DNA of 64,000 nucleotides, from the NCBI GenBank assembly GCA_003254905.1, contig QANU01102472.1, positions 221,015 through 285,014 of the forward strand. Reading direction: 5' to 3'. Source of the DNA: Nissolia schottii. Its lineage: Eukaryota > Streptophyta > Magnoliopsida > Fabales > Fabaceae. The first letter of the stretch is position 1, and every line of letters begins with the position of its first letter. This document shows, piece after piece, positions 13,601 to 24,009 of this stretch. The translations under genes and the position numbers were made by a program. The notes under the pieces were generated by a model. It had not been told where the DNA came from. It saw only the letters and a program-made list of their open reading frames with translations, and made no database searches.

Positions 13601-14561
13601 ATGCCTTGGATCTCCTTGAAGATCCGGGTACGCTAGCTGCTCAACCAGTACAAACTCCCATGGACTACACCACTAAACTCAGCAAGGATGCTGGAATTCC
13701 TCCGCAAGATAGCACATCCTACAGGAAGCTCTGTGGCCCTCGCCTCTTGTGAAGCTCTCTAGCTGATTTCCTCATTCCTGTCACTGCTCCAGTTCTTGTT
13801 CACTGTGATAGCCATTAAACTGTTTGCATCGCCACAAATCCAGTTTATCATGAATGCTCCAAGCTCATGGAGATCGATTGTCACTTAGTGCTTGACAAAC
13901 TGAAGACGGGAGTCATAGACCTGCAGGTACATGTTTCTTCACAGCAACAAATGGCAGACATCCTTACCAAGCCACTGTCCCTTGCTCCATTTGCTTCTCT
14001 GATCTGCATTCCAAGCTTGGCCTGCTCAACCTACACAGTCCAACTGGTAGGGGTGTTACCCGAGTCACTTACTTGTGAGGAAGGTTAGTTTAGCTAAGCA
14101 AGTTGTAACTATAATTAGTTTAAGAGTTCTGCTATACGTACACAAAAAAATATACACCATACATACACTCTATACTTATATATATAAAGTTTGTGTTTTA
14201 ATGCCTGTAATGTTTATGCACTTAATTAAGTATAATTGAGAACATCATCTATAAGTTTATAATGTTTGTGCACTCATGAGAATAAAGTTTGTGCATTATT
14301 AATGATGTATGTATGGGTGTATAAAATTGGGTGTACATGTAGCATTTTTGTTAGTTTAAATGGTTGGTTTGAGAGTTTGTTAGTAGTTGTAAATTATCCA
14401 AACTATCTCGCTTAGCTTAGTTGAGAACTAGATGTATATATACTCAGTAATGTACGAACTCTATAAGAATTCACTCAGAACACAGAAACTCTAGATTGAG
14501 AGTATCCATGTTCTCCATAAGCTTATGTTGTAACTTTCTCTCAGTTCTTGCATCTTTAACA
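10660..14561 (+). mobile_element. Decayed Ty1/copia LTR retrotransposon (fossil)
   Basis: The 5' LTR is about 10,660-10,835 and the 3' LTR about 14,054-14,561. Both begin TG and contain the shared blocks CGAGTCACTTACT and GTAAATTATCCAAACTA, and both end TTTAACA. The 5' LTR is followed directly by TGGCATCAATCA, close to the initiator-tRNA-Met primer site. A G-rich tract precedes the 3' LTR. Recognisable parts in order are gag (from about 11,952, with YVIRFLRGLN-like text), the pre-integrase LWHYRLGH region and an integrase start (about 12,570-12,830), and an RNase H tail (about 13,860-14,000, QQQMADILTKPL). It is broken many times. The LTRs differ clearly by eye, so it is old. A MITE has inserted in the 3' LTR. 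Confidence 0.85.
14124..14350 (+). mobile_element. Mutator-like MITE, copy A (227 bp), nested in a copia LTR
   Basis: Flanked by an exact 9 bp duplication, TTAGTTTAA (14115-14123 and 14351-14359). The left end is GAGTTCTGCTATACGTACAC; the right end, reverse-complemented, is CAAAAATGCTACATGTACAC. The inside carries several variants of TAAAGTTTGTGCA and TAATGTTTGTGCA. It is absent from the matching part of the 5' LTR, which confirms insertion. The same family recurs at 31,887-32,112. Confidence 0.88.
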
Positions 14562-15378
14562 CTAAATAACAGACAATTATAAATACTTTCTTGTTCTATA
14601 ATTATTTAAGAAATATTTATCCACTCACTTAAGTGTGTGGTAGGATTTAGGATATCTAGTTAGTTATTAGTTAACCCAAAACTAGATGGAGATTTCTTCT
14701 CAATTTTTGTCTCACTCTTTGTCTCTTTTAATTAATTATATGTTAACAAATCATATCACTTTACTAATGATCTCCTTTCAATTTATTTTAAACTATCCAC
14801 AATACTACACATGGCAATTTTTTATTGGTGGAGTATAAAGGAGCACACAAATGAGATAGAAAAATTATGTTCCCCAAAATAGTTGTTAAGAAGAGCTATA
14901 TTACTATGATATGTCAAGAAATATTTGAAAGAATATTTCTAGCAAATTAGGGAGTAACATGTGTTACTAAGAAGATTCTAGATACCTAATGTTTATTGTA
15001 AATGTACCCATTTTATAGGAGACCATGAAAGACGAAAAAAAGAATGCTTTTAATTATGTGTACCCTTTAATAGTTTTTAATATCTTTTAGGGAAAAGATT
15101 AATGAATTAGCTTTTGTTTTCCTATCGACAGTCCAATTCCAGAGCTACCCCATTGGCAAATTCAACACCTCGCAGGCTCGCAAAGCAATAATTTTTTTTT
15201 ATTTTATTATTATTATTATTATTATTTACTGGTAACCTTTAATTTCAGTCAGTAAAAAAGAGTAAATTTAAAATTAAATGAAGCACGTCAAAGATTTTCT
15301 TGGGGTTTTATTGGTAAGATACATTTTTTTTTTGGTTAAACTCAACAAAATAGCGTGATTTGGATTTTATTATCCATG

Positions 15379-15414
<36 letters not shown>

Positions 15415-15545
15415 CTGAAATTAAAAGTGTTAGGTGCGTTGTAACGGAACAAACAATGTATGGGGATAGGACTAGTATAGATTATCTCTCCTTCTCTCCC
15501 TCTCTCTCTCACATCGTAAATTTCACGAACCCCACACTTTTATAT
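14562..15545. other. Intergenic up to the assembly gap
   Basis: AT-rich, with a TTA microsatellite near 15,200-15,226 and an AT microsatellite near 15,381-15,410. No supported gene. The upstream part and promoter of the first array copy probably lie in the gap that follows. Confidence 0.5.
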
Positions 15546-16229
15546 NNNNNNNNNNNNNNNNNNNNNNNNNNNNNNNNNNNNNNNNNNNNNNNNNNNNNNN
15601 NNNNNNNNNNNNNNNNNNNNNNNNNNNNNNNNNNNNNNNNNNNNNNNNNNNNNNNNNNNNNNNNNNNNNNNNNNNNNNNNNNNNNNNNNNNNNNNNNNNN
15701 NNNNNNNNNNNNNNNNNNNNNNNNNNNNNNNNNNNNNNNNNNNNNNNNNNNNNNNNNNNNNNNNNNNNNNNNNNNNNNNNNNNNNNNNNNNNNNNNNNNN
15801 NNNNNNNNNNNNNNNNNNNNNNNNNNNNNNNNNNNNNNNNNNNNNNNNNNNNNNNNNNNNNNNNNNNNNNNNNNNNNNNNNNNNNNNNNNNNNNNNNNNN
15901 NNNNNNNNNNNNNNNNNNNNNNNNNNNNNNNNNNNNNNNNNNNNNNNNNNNNNNNNNNNNNNNNNNNNNNNNNNNNNNNNNNNNNNNNNNNNNNNNNNNN
16001 NNNNNNNNNNNNNNNNNNNNNNNNNNNNNNNNNNNNNNNNNNNNNNNNNNNNNNNNNNNNNNNNNNNNNNNNNNNNNNNNNNNNNNNNNNNNNNNNNNNN
16101 NNNNNNNNNNNNNNNNNNNNNNNNNNNNNNNNNNNNNNNNNNNNNNNNNNNNNNNNNNNNNNNNNNNNNNNNNNNNNNNNNNNNNNNNNNNNNNNNNNNN
16201 NNNNNNNNNNNNNNNNNNNNNNNNNNNNN
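15546..16229. other. Assembly gap (684 N)
   Basis: A run of undetermined bases directly before the first peptide-gene copy. It hides that copy's promoter and possibly the left edge of the tandem array. Confidence 0.99.
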
Positions 16230-16246
16230 AAGTTGTGTACCGAAAA

Positions 16247-16904
16247 ATGACTTTGAAAAATGTTCTACAAATCTTTAGTCTCTTAGTCATGGTGGTTCTC
16301 AAATCTTTAAAGGTGATTACAAAAGACTTTTGTGAGATTACTTTCTAAAGCAAATCAGTTTGGGATTACTTTTGATTTATCCCTAATAACATTGAATCAT
16401 AAGATAGTAACAAACAATTCCCAACCCATTAATGATTGAGTTTCTCCAAAATTATTTTCTTGTTTAAAAACCATGTTATGTTAATTCTTTCACATGTGGT
16501 TCTTTTCGTTGATAAATATTGTATTCACCATTCGTACATTCTTACTTTTTAATGCAAACATAATGGTACGCATCATTTGACTTTCACGATCAAAGTGTTT
16601 GCAGTTGAGGATGTTAGAGAGATAACGTCAATGAAATCACCTATGGGAAATATCAGCCCCAAGGTGTGGACTATCGACGAATATTCCAAGAATTATTGCG
16701 TTACTTTTTTCTTAAATGTACTCTTGTTACTTTTACAAAAAATTATATATCATATAAAATAGCAATGTCTATTTTGCAGATTGTACTCTCGGAGAATCAA
16801 AAATAAATCATGAATTACATTTGTTGGGTGGAGATGGCGATGGCTCGAGTGGAGGAGGGCACAACATCCAATGTCGCAAACTGTGCTGTTATATGGGGAA
16901 CTAA
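16247..16904 (+). pseudogene. Secreted cysteine-rich (CORA/GRP-like) gene, copy F0, broken and fused to the next unit
   Basis: Exon 1 starts at 16,247 and keeps the MxxKNxLQIFxLLVMVVL signal region but ends in a stop and has lost its donor site. Exon 2 (16,605-16,663) is 4 bases short of the intact copy and so shifts frame. Exon 3 starts at 16,780 and stays close to the intact copies through CRKLCCYMGN. It then ends at TAA because the sequence switches at GGGAACTAA to the DNA that begins the next repeat unit (GGTGCTAGATATTT, also at 24,793 and 27,462). The final YVCC is therefore lost and the whole 3' flank of this copy is missing, as expected from recombination between repeats at a short ACTA match. 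Confidence 0.85.
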
Positions 16905-17168
16905 GGTGCTAGATATTTATTTTTCAAGATATGATCATAGTTGTAGCTAATCTGTATCTCAATATTCATTACCTAGTCAACAAATCCAAATTCAAAATGA
17001 TAAATTTACTTTTATTTCATAGCCTACAATTATTGTTAATAACACAAATTGAAGACAAAAGATTTTGAGCATGAAGCCACAATCATAGAAAATAGTTAAT
17101 TTGTTTTTACTGCTCTCAACCCCCAAGTAATTAGATGAGGTGTCATCTCTATCTCTTTGTCCTTCTCC

Positions 17169-17178
17169 TATATATAAA
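17169..17178 (+). promoter_or_regulatory. TATA box of copy F1
   Basis: TATATATAAA lies 64 bases before the start codon. The motif GATGAGGTGTCATCTCT lies about 20 bases further upstream and is kept in copy F2. Confidence 0.65.
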
Positions 17179-17241
17179 CTACAATTCTCTATCTTAGTTG
17201 CATATCTCTCTCGTCAACTAGTTCAAGCTGTCTACCGAAAA

Positions 17242-17922
17242 ATGGCCACAATAAATGCCCTACAAATCTTCGGTCTCTTAGTCATGGTTGTTCTTGTCTC
17301 TTCAAAGGTGGCTGCTAGAGACTTTCGGGAGACTACCTCTAACCCTAAAGCAGGTATGTTTGGGATTATTTTTGGTTTATCCCTAATAACATTGAATCAT
17401 AAGATGCATGGTTATACATAGCTCCCAGCGCATTAATGATTGAGTTTCTCTCAAAATTATTTTCTTATTTAACAGTCATGTTATGTTAATTCTTTCACAT
17501 GTGATTCTTTTCATTGATAAATATTGCATTCACCATTCGCACACTCTTACTTTTTAATGCAAACATAATGACACACATCATTTGACTTTTCCAATCAAAG
17601 TGTTTGCAGTTGATGTTAGAGAGATAAATGACGTCAGTGAAATCAACTATGGGAAATATCAGTCCCAAGGTGTGGATTATCTACGAATATTCCAAGAATG
17701 ATTGTGTTACTTTTTTCTTAAATATACTGGTGTGACTTTTACAAAAATGTATATATCATATAAAATAGCAATGTCTGTTTTGTAGATTGTACACCCGGAG
17801 AATCAAAAATAAATCATGAATTATATTTGTTGGGTAGAGATGGGGATGACTCGAGTGGAGGAGGGCAAAACATCCAATGTCGCAAACTGTGCTGTTATAT
17901 GGGGAACTACGTTTGTTGTTAA
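17242..17922 (+). CDS. Small secreted cysteine-rich protein, CORA/GRP-like, copy F1 (intact, 102 aa)
   Basis: Three exons: 17,242-17,353, 17,610-17,669 and 17,786-17,922, all GT/AG with matching phases. The product has 102 residues. A hydrophobic signal peptide (LQIFGLLVMVVLVSS) ends near KVAA, followed by RDFRETTSNPK and REINDVSEINYGKYQ. These match the conserved start of plant glycine-rich proteins of the CORA type (recalled family pattern: SSEVxARDLxETT...NEVNDAKYGG). The long Gly repeat of that family is missing; only DSSGGGQ remains. The C-terminus is CRKLCCYMGNYVCC, and the mature part holds six Cys. The expected fate is secretion to the cell wall or apoplast with disulfides. It sits in a tandem array, next to a broken upstream copy; the nearest intact sister is at 25,128. 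Function is unknown; a defence, stress or symbiosis role is inference. Confidence 0.82.
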
Positions 17923-18238
17923 AATCAAATCACATAAACTTGATACATTTATAGGTGTATCCATGTTGTAGCTAGGTAGTACCAAATAACGTAATGAATT
18001 TCTCTATGGTAGTATCTCATACTTATATCTTGTAACTGAGTAACATATAAATAGACAACAAATTGTTAACCTTTATTACGTTACTCATTATTATCTATTT
18101 AATTTTTTTTCTTTACATGAAGTATATTTAAAGTCAAAAGCACATATTGATAAATATATGACAAAAAATAAAAAAGTTTAGGATTGCGGACAATCTCTAT
18201 CGATCCTTTTATGTTATCTTATGTGGCTATGTCGTAAC

Positions 18239-19697
18239 TGTTGAAAGCATCTCGTCGTTTAATATATCCTTCTTTACAGCTTTCAAATTCACAAGGAATC
18301 CAATTGCAATATAGTCGGGTATAGTTGTATCCACAGAGAGATGGTAAATATCATTCTTGAGTTTGTTAATTAAACAATAAAGTGAAGGATTGGTGATTTG
18401 ATATTTAGATAAATAAATAAATAAATAACATAAAAGATAAATAGGCAACAAATCAGAGACAGATCAGGAAGCTTGTTGGGATTTGAATCCTATTATAGTT
18501 TCATGCATTCATAACTCAATACATTAGAATTATCATTTCTTTGATTTCTCGCCATCAGTTCTTAACTTGTTCATCTCTCTCGAGCATGAAAAGATCATTA
18601 GGTTTTCTTTATTATGTTGTCAATTTCTTGCACAAACTTAACAAAGAAAAAGCAACGTTATTTCAGATGTTAAAATGACTAATAACCCTAACTCTATCTC
18701 TAGCAATTAGGTTTATTAGATGAATTAATTTAGTTCCAACTTATGATGTCGTTCTCACGCGCAACCATGTAGTTTGAAATCATGCTTTAGGTAGCTAAGC
18801 TAAAACAAGCATTAAGTGTAAAATCAATTCATGCAAATAAGAGAAAATGATATATTCATTAATGCAAAAGTTACATGGATACAATCATGCTATAACAGTT
18901 ATCAAAATCCCAACAACAAGAGGATTAAAAACCCATCTTACAAAAGATAACCCCAGAGGTAAAGTGATGGACGCTTACCATGACACGTTCTCACGCTGTC
19001 ATGACAACGACTGTCGTGCTTCCTTGATCACTCTTGGCTCCTTCACTAACCTCCTCTTTGTTACTAAACTAACCTAGGATTTGGAATACATGTAAAATAA
19101 GAACAGAATGAATTCTGATGGGAGAAGTGATGCCCTTTGAGGAGTACCTCGGCCTCCTATTTATAGGGAAATTTTGGGAACACCGCTGAGCGGCCTGGGT
19201 ACCCCCCTCAGCAGTCGAGCTTTCTTTGCCGCCACGTTTCCTCTGAATGGTGGCTCTGCTTTGACATTATCTGTCAGAGCCGCTGAGCGGCCGTGCGGTG
19301 CGCTGAGCGGTGTCAGAGCAGGGCGGCATTGCGGCTGTAGGTGCGGCTACAGAGCTTTCTTCACGGCTAAGTTTCTTCACTTCGAAGCAAGGCCCGCTGA
19401 GCGGGTTGGGCCCTCCGCTGAGTGGTTTCTTCTTGTTGTGCCGCTAAACAGCCTACTGGCACTGCTGAGCGGTGTCTCCCCTGAACTTGCATTTTTGCTT
19501 CTTTTTCCCCTTTTGCTCTTTGTTTCTATTTTCGGTGGGATTTCCCGTGCTTTTGTCCTTTTGACTTGCTTGTATCCATCTTTAAAATATATTTATAAAT
19601 CCTACAAAAGTGGGAAATTTAATCAGATAATTCATTAAAACTTAAGCAGACAGATGTCAATTCAATAGGTGAAATCGCGTAAATATCGCACTTATCA
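18239..19697 (-). mobile_element. Solo LTR, 1,459 bp, probably Ty3/gypsy (Athila/Tat type), fossil
   Basis: It begins TG and ends CA and is flanked by an exact 5 bp duplication, GTAAC (18,234-18,238 and 19,698-19,702). The insertion-free sequence is present in unit 2 near 26,120. On the minus strand it starts TGATAAGTGCGATATTTACG and has a TATA box (CTATAAATAGG, about 19,157-19,167), so I place it on that strand. It has no second LTR and no internal coding region. The family assignment comes from length and end sequence and is tentative. Confidence 0.8.
19180..19475. repeat. Cluster of CCGCTGAGCGG hairpin motifs inside the solo LTR
   Basis: About seven copies or close variants of CCGCTGAGCGG occur near 19,183, 19,280, 19,300, 19,392, 19,415, 19,441 and 19,464. 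Each can fold as a 4 bp CCGC/GCGG stem with a three-base loop. This patch is much richer in GC than its surroundings. Confidence 0.7.
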
Positions 19698-19702
19698 GTA
19701 AC

Positions 19703-20057
19703 CTTTGCTGACAAAAAAATGTCTAGCTCGAAAAAAAATAAATGAAACAAAAATATCTTCCAATTTTAGTTTATTGAACTTTGGTTTTAGTTTTTTCACC
19801 GTCTTCTAAGACATAAATCTTCCCTCAAAAAATTTTGAGGATAAGAGTCCAAAAGTCAAGAGAGATATCGTTAATATTGAACTATTATTGCAATATTTTC
19901 AATATTAATCTTAAGTGACTGTTTTGTACCTTACTCCAACTGCTCATGTTTTAATGGTATGTGGTTAAAGAAATTTTTCTTTGAAAATAAATAAATAAAT
20001 AAATAAGTAACGAGATAACTTTATAGCAAAGGAAAAGTTGTAGCCCAAAGCCTTACT
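19703..20057. other. Unit 1 array sequence between two solo LTRs
   Basis: This matches unit 2 at about 26,123-26,478 (for example CATAAATCTTCCCTCAAAAA and the AATA repeat run) and contains no gene. Confidence 0.8.
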
Positions 20058-22825
20058 TGAAACACCCTAACTAGCTAGCCTATGCTTAAGTCATAAACCG
20101 TCCAAGCTAGGTGTTTATCTTCTGGTGGTGCAAACTATTACTGCTCATTATTATCTTCTAAAGTAGAGTGTACCAAAATACGGTCCATTTTGAAATCTTT
20201 TCACAACTACTAATGTTACAAAAATCTAGAGCCATGCGGATAGTTAAGCGCTTAATCGTCATAACAACAGATAAGAAAATAGCGCGTATTCTGCTCGTCA
20301 GCTAATACACATTCAAAAGGGTACACATAGATGGCCCAAACGTCATACATGTAGCCAAAGTCATGGTTAACTGTACATTTCTTCATTAATATTAGTTAAT
20401 AGTAGCATACGCAGATATATATGATCAGAATATATATATACACCTATCTGCGGACAGGAACTACGTGTTGCGCGACCTAGCCATATCCACGTACACGGAT
20501 GAGACTACCCATTGTGTATGGTACAAACCTACTAATCTTACCACTAGCTATACAGTTCTTCTCCGGGTCTTTTGTCGCGTCTACCCTCACCCCTGATCTC
20601 TACTCGTCCTACTCCTCCTCCGCAGGATCTTCTTCTTCCTAGGGCTCATCCTCGCTGGACAGGGTGATCACCGCTGTGAAGTAGCGATGAGCGTATCGTC
20701 GTGGCGTGGACGGGATGGTGGAGTGGACAGGGCTAGATCCACCTCGATCTCTCGTTCTGGGGGAGAGGCTTCTTCATCGCCATTCAGGGTGATCGAGTCA
20801 AACCTATTGGTCCCTGGGATATCGTCCACCCATATAGGGTCGGTAGACGAGGACCCTGATCCTCTGGGCAATCATAGGGGTGGCGCTGGCGGCGACTGGG
20901 GCTCAGTGGGTACGTCTGCAGGGGCATATGTACACGTCTCGATGATGGTACCAATCCGAGGGTCTCTCTGACGAGTGCGCGTCAGAAGCAAAACAACTCT
21001 TTTAGGTGGTGACGTCATTCGGCTAATTTGGATTGATACACGAGTGGGGGTAAGAACGGATTCATTCTTAGTGGAAACCCTACGTGGTTTCTAACATTCA
21101 TTCCTTGGGCAGAGTCCAGGCCACTCAGGGATACCTCTAAGTGTCATGCATACTAGCCCCCTACTGATTATTTATCTTTGGCCTATATCCTGAGCAGCTT
21201 TACCTATGTTACTAGGTGACTGAGGTTGCTAATCTTGACATTACCTAGACTTCGTGCTCATTACTTTAATTCGTTTGAGTGTGGCAGTACGAAATCGCCT
21301 GCTCGCGATACCTCTAGTTGACATACTAGTCGTCTCGGGCGTTCCCTTAACGAATACCTAATGCCTAGCCGTATACCTGCTATATACATATTTATGTGCA
21401 TACATATATACATACATACATTCATCCACATAATATCTCATGCATGAAGGGGATTTGGGGTTCTCTTACGCGCCCTATGGCTGCGTCATTCTTAGTCCTT
21501 TCACCCGCGTAATTATGGCCTTGGCTACTCCCTCCTTGCGTTCCCTATCGTGTCGACTCAGCAGCGTTCTTGACTGGTGTGGTAGCTAGCCACGAACTTA
21601 TAAAACATCGAGCAACGATGGGTACAAACACCCAACTGAAGGGATGGCGAGGGATCCACCCTGTGACTCGATCTGGTGTGGACATGTCAGTCGGCCCTGT
21701 GAGACGACCGTGGTCAGCCCTGTGACTTAACCTCGCTTTCTTTTCTTCTGTTGAATGGAATCCATCAACCAGGCCTATGCCTGTATTTCTTTAACGCCTT
21801 TTCCTTCTTTCATAACTCAGTCCTATGCCTGTGGAATTGTAATCAGACCTTTGTCTGCATTGCCTTTAACCAATCCATCTTGCTGAATTGGTGAGGGGCG
21901 TGTCTGTAGGACGTGCCAAGAGAAAAGGGAATCATCCTAGTCATATAACTACATACTTTAGCTAAGGTCTTCCGAACTAGGGTCGGAACCTTCCTAACTC
22001 ATCTTCATTCCCTATGATTCAGTTATGATCTTTTTAGACTTTAGGTGATGACTTCTAGTTAGCTACGGTCGTCCTAAGACATATGACAGTCGGTTTCTCA
22101 TGATGCATGCTTCCATATGCCATGCCATGCGTATCCGTGCTCATTGGTTCCCCTAGAACAACTTAAAATCCTCACTCTTCAGGAAGCATTCGAATGACTA
22201 GGGTTTCATTCGAATGAAATTCTAAGAGTTCTTTCATTCAATTGAAGGGGAATTCATTCGATTGAAACTCTCAGAATTCTTTCATTCGAATGCGTTGAGG
22301 ATTCAATCGAATGAAATCCAAAATTCTTTCATTCGAATGAAGTTGGAATTCAATCGAATGAAAGCTCAAAATCTCCCCGGGGCATTCAGTTCGCACTTTC
22401 TTCCAGGGCTTCGTTCAACCACTGTTCCTAGGGTTCCAATCAACACAGTTACATTTTTCTTTTGCTGAAAATGCTCTAAATCATTTTCACATCATGATTA
22501 TCCTAATTTCTACTTAAAGTTTCTACAATCAAACATATATAAAAACACATAAAAAAATCATAAAGAAAATCACATAGACAGTGGGCTTAGGGTTATCCAC
22601 ATCACATGAAGATTCTGGTTCGGTAGCTTTGCTAGAGATAATTTTCTAAACGCGTTGGCGCGCTCTGACAATTTTTCTAGAGTCTGGCGGAGTAACTGCA
22701 ATGTGCACGAACGGGACTTAAATTTGTAAAACTGAGAAAGAAAACGTATTTTTTTGTGAAATTTTTAAGGCTATTTATAGCCTGAGCCTTTCTCTTTTCT
22801 TTTTTTCCTTTTTCTTTTACTTTTG

Positions 22826-22867
<42 letters not shown>

Positions 22868-23296
22868 ATATTATATTATATTAATATATATGTAAATATC
22901 TTTTACTGGAGGTGAATCCTAGGGTTTCTGGGTTAGTTTGCTCTCGTTTGATCGCGTTTTGTCCAAAATCTCTTGTACTGGATTGTCCTAAAAATATTTC
23001 AGACACATCTTTGCGATCTACTAATTTCTCTTGTTAATCTTGGGGGTTTAATTAAAGTATTCTCGGCTTTCTTATCTTATCAAAAAATCCTACTAGCCTT
23101 TCTGGTATCGAGAAAAATTCTCGTTTGGATCGAAACTCGATTGAAATCTCTGGCACATATCCGCAAGACCGTGGAACCCTAACCCTAACCACGAATCCCG
23201 AGTTAGGGGAAAAATTCCACTTTCTCGCCTTCCCGACCGGCCTTCTAATTACCTATTTGTGGAAATTTTCAGTACGAGAAAAGTTGGGATGTTACA
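20058..23296 (-). mobile_element. Solo LTR, 3,239 bp, probably Ty3/gypsy chromovirus (Tekay/Del type), fossil
   Basis: Flanked by an exact 5 bp duplication, TTACT (20,053-20,057 and 23,297-23,301), in sequence that is uninterrupted in unit 2 near 26,478. Read on the minus strand it starts TGTAACATCCCAACTTTTCT and ends GTTTCA, the TGTAACAYCC style of Tekay/Del LTRs. A TATAAATA box on that strand lies near 22,771-22,784. No second LTR and no coding domains are present; open frames near 20.7 kb are chance frames in GC-richer DNA. A TTA microsatellite lies at 22,831-22,863. Confidence 0.75.
22180..22372. repeat. Array of ATTCGAATGA palindromic motifs inside the LTR
   Basis: About eight variants of TTTCATTCGAATGAA, ATTCAATTGAA and CAATCGAATGAAA follow one another over less than 200 bases. 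Each is a near-perfect palindrome around TTCGAA or TCGA. Confidence 0.75.
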
Positions 23297-23344
23297 TTAC
23301 TACTTTTGGTTTCAAATGTGTATCCTCATACAAAAGGCAATCCT

Positions 23345-23531
23345 ACCAACGGGGTTGGTCCAAGTGGTAAGCGGCTTGGTATTGCTTAAGCAAGGTCCCG
23401 AGTTCGAGACCTTGTGTACGCAGTTATCCCCGCTGGGAGACTCACCCGCCATAGCCAGGTGCGCGACCCGGGTCGACCCGGATTAGTCAAGGCTAAGCCT
23501 TGAATACCGGGCAGGCAACCTAAAAAAAAAT
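23345..23531 (+). mobile_element. tRNA-derived SINE, copy 1
   Basis: Flanked by the exact 17 bp duplication ATACAAAAGGCAATCCT (23,328-23,344 and 23,532-23,548). Unit 2 carries this target site once, near 26,510. A polymerase III A box (TTGGTCCAAGTGGTAAG) and B box (GAGTTCGAGACC) stand about 35 bases apart, and the element ends CCTAAAAAAAAA. It was inserted about 30 bases outside the larger solo LTR. Confidence 0.9.
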
Positions 23532-23807
23532 ATACAAAAGGCAATCCTTTTGAAATTATACCATATCCTAATAATTGATGTAATTTTATTATTAGTTGAA
23601 AACTTATAAAAAAAACATTTTAAGTTGTATTGTTAAAGAATTCAATAGAAAATCCTTGGATATAATCAAATTGGTCTTTTGTTTTTTTTTTTTTTAGTTT
23701 TATTATTTTTCAAGAGTCCTTATTTTGGTTTTGGAGAATATTTAGGAAGATTTGTTAAGTTGATATATTATTTCTCAAAACTAGATGGGATAAATATGAA
23801 ATACACC

Positions 23808-23998
23808 ACCAACGGGGGTTGGTCCAAGTGGTAAGCGGTTTGGTATCGCTTAAGTAAGGTCCCGAGTTCGAGACCTTGTGTACGCAGTTATCCCCGCTGG
23901 GAGACTCACCCGCCATAGCCAGGTGCGCGACCCGGGTCGACCCAGATTAGTTAAGGATAAGCCTTGGATACTGGGCAGGCAACCTAAAAAAAAAAATT
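23808..23998 (+). mobile_element. tRNA-derived SINE, copy 2
   Basis: Very close to copy 1, with the same A and B boxes and poly-A end. Target duplication TGAAATACACC (23,797-23,807 and 23,999-24,009). Confidence 0.9.
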
Positions 23999-24009
23999 TG
24001 AAATACACC

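Noticed and set aside
15360-16302. Long open frames on both strands across the gap
   Set aside because: They consist mainly of undetermined bases.
19174-19638. 154-codon open frame in the smaller solo LTR
   Set aside because: It spans the CCGCTGAGCGG repeats and shows only low-complexity text.
20668-20971. Overlapping open frames on both strands in GC-rich DNA
   Set aside because: They lie inside the solo LTR, have no recognisable domain, and overlap in opposite directions as chance frames in GC-rich DNA do.
23170-23195. Telomere-like CCCTAACCCTAACC
   Set aside because: Only about two repeats inside an LTR; too short to mean a telomeric remnant.
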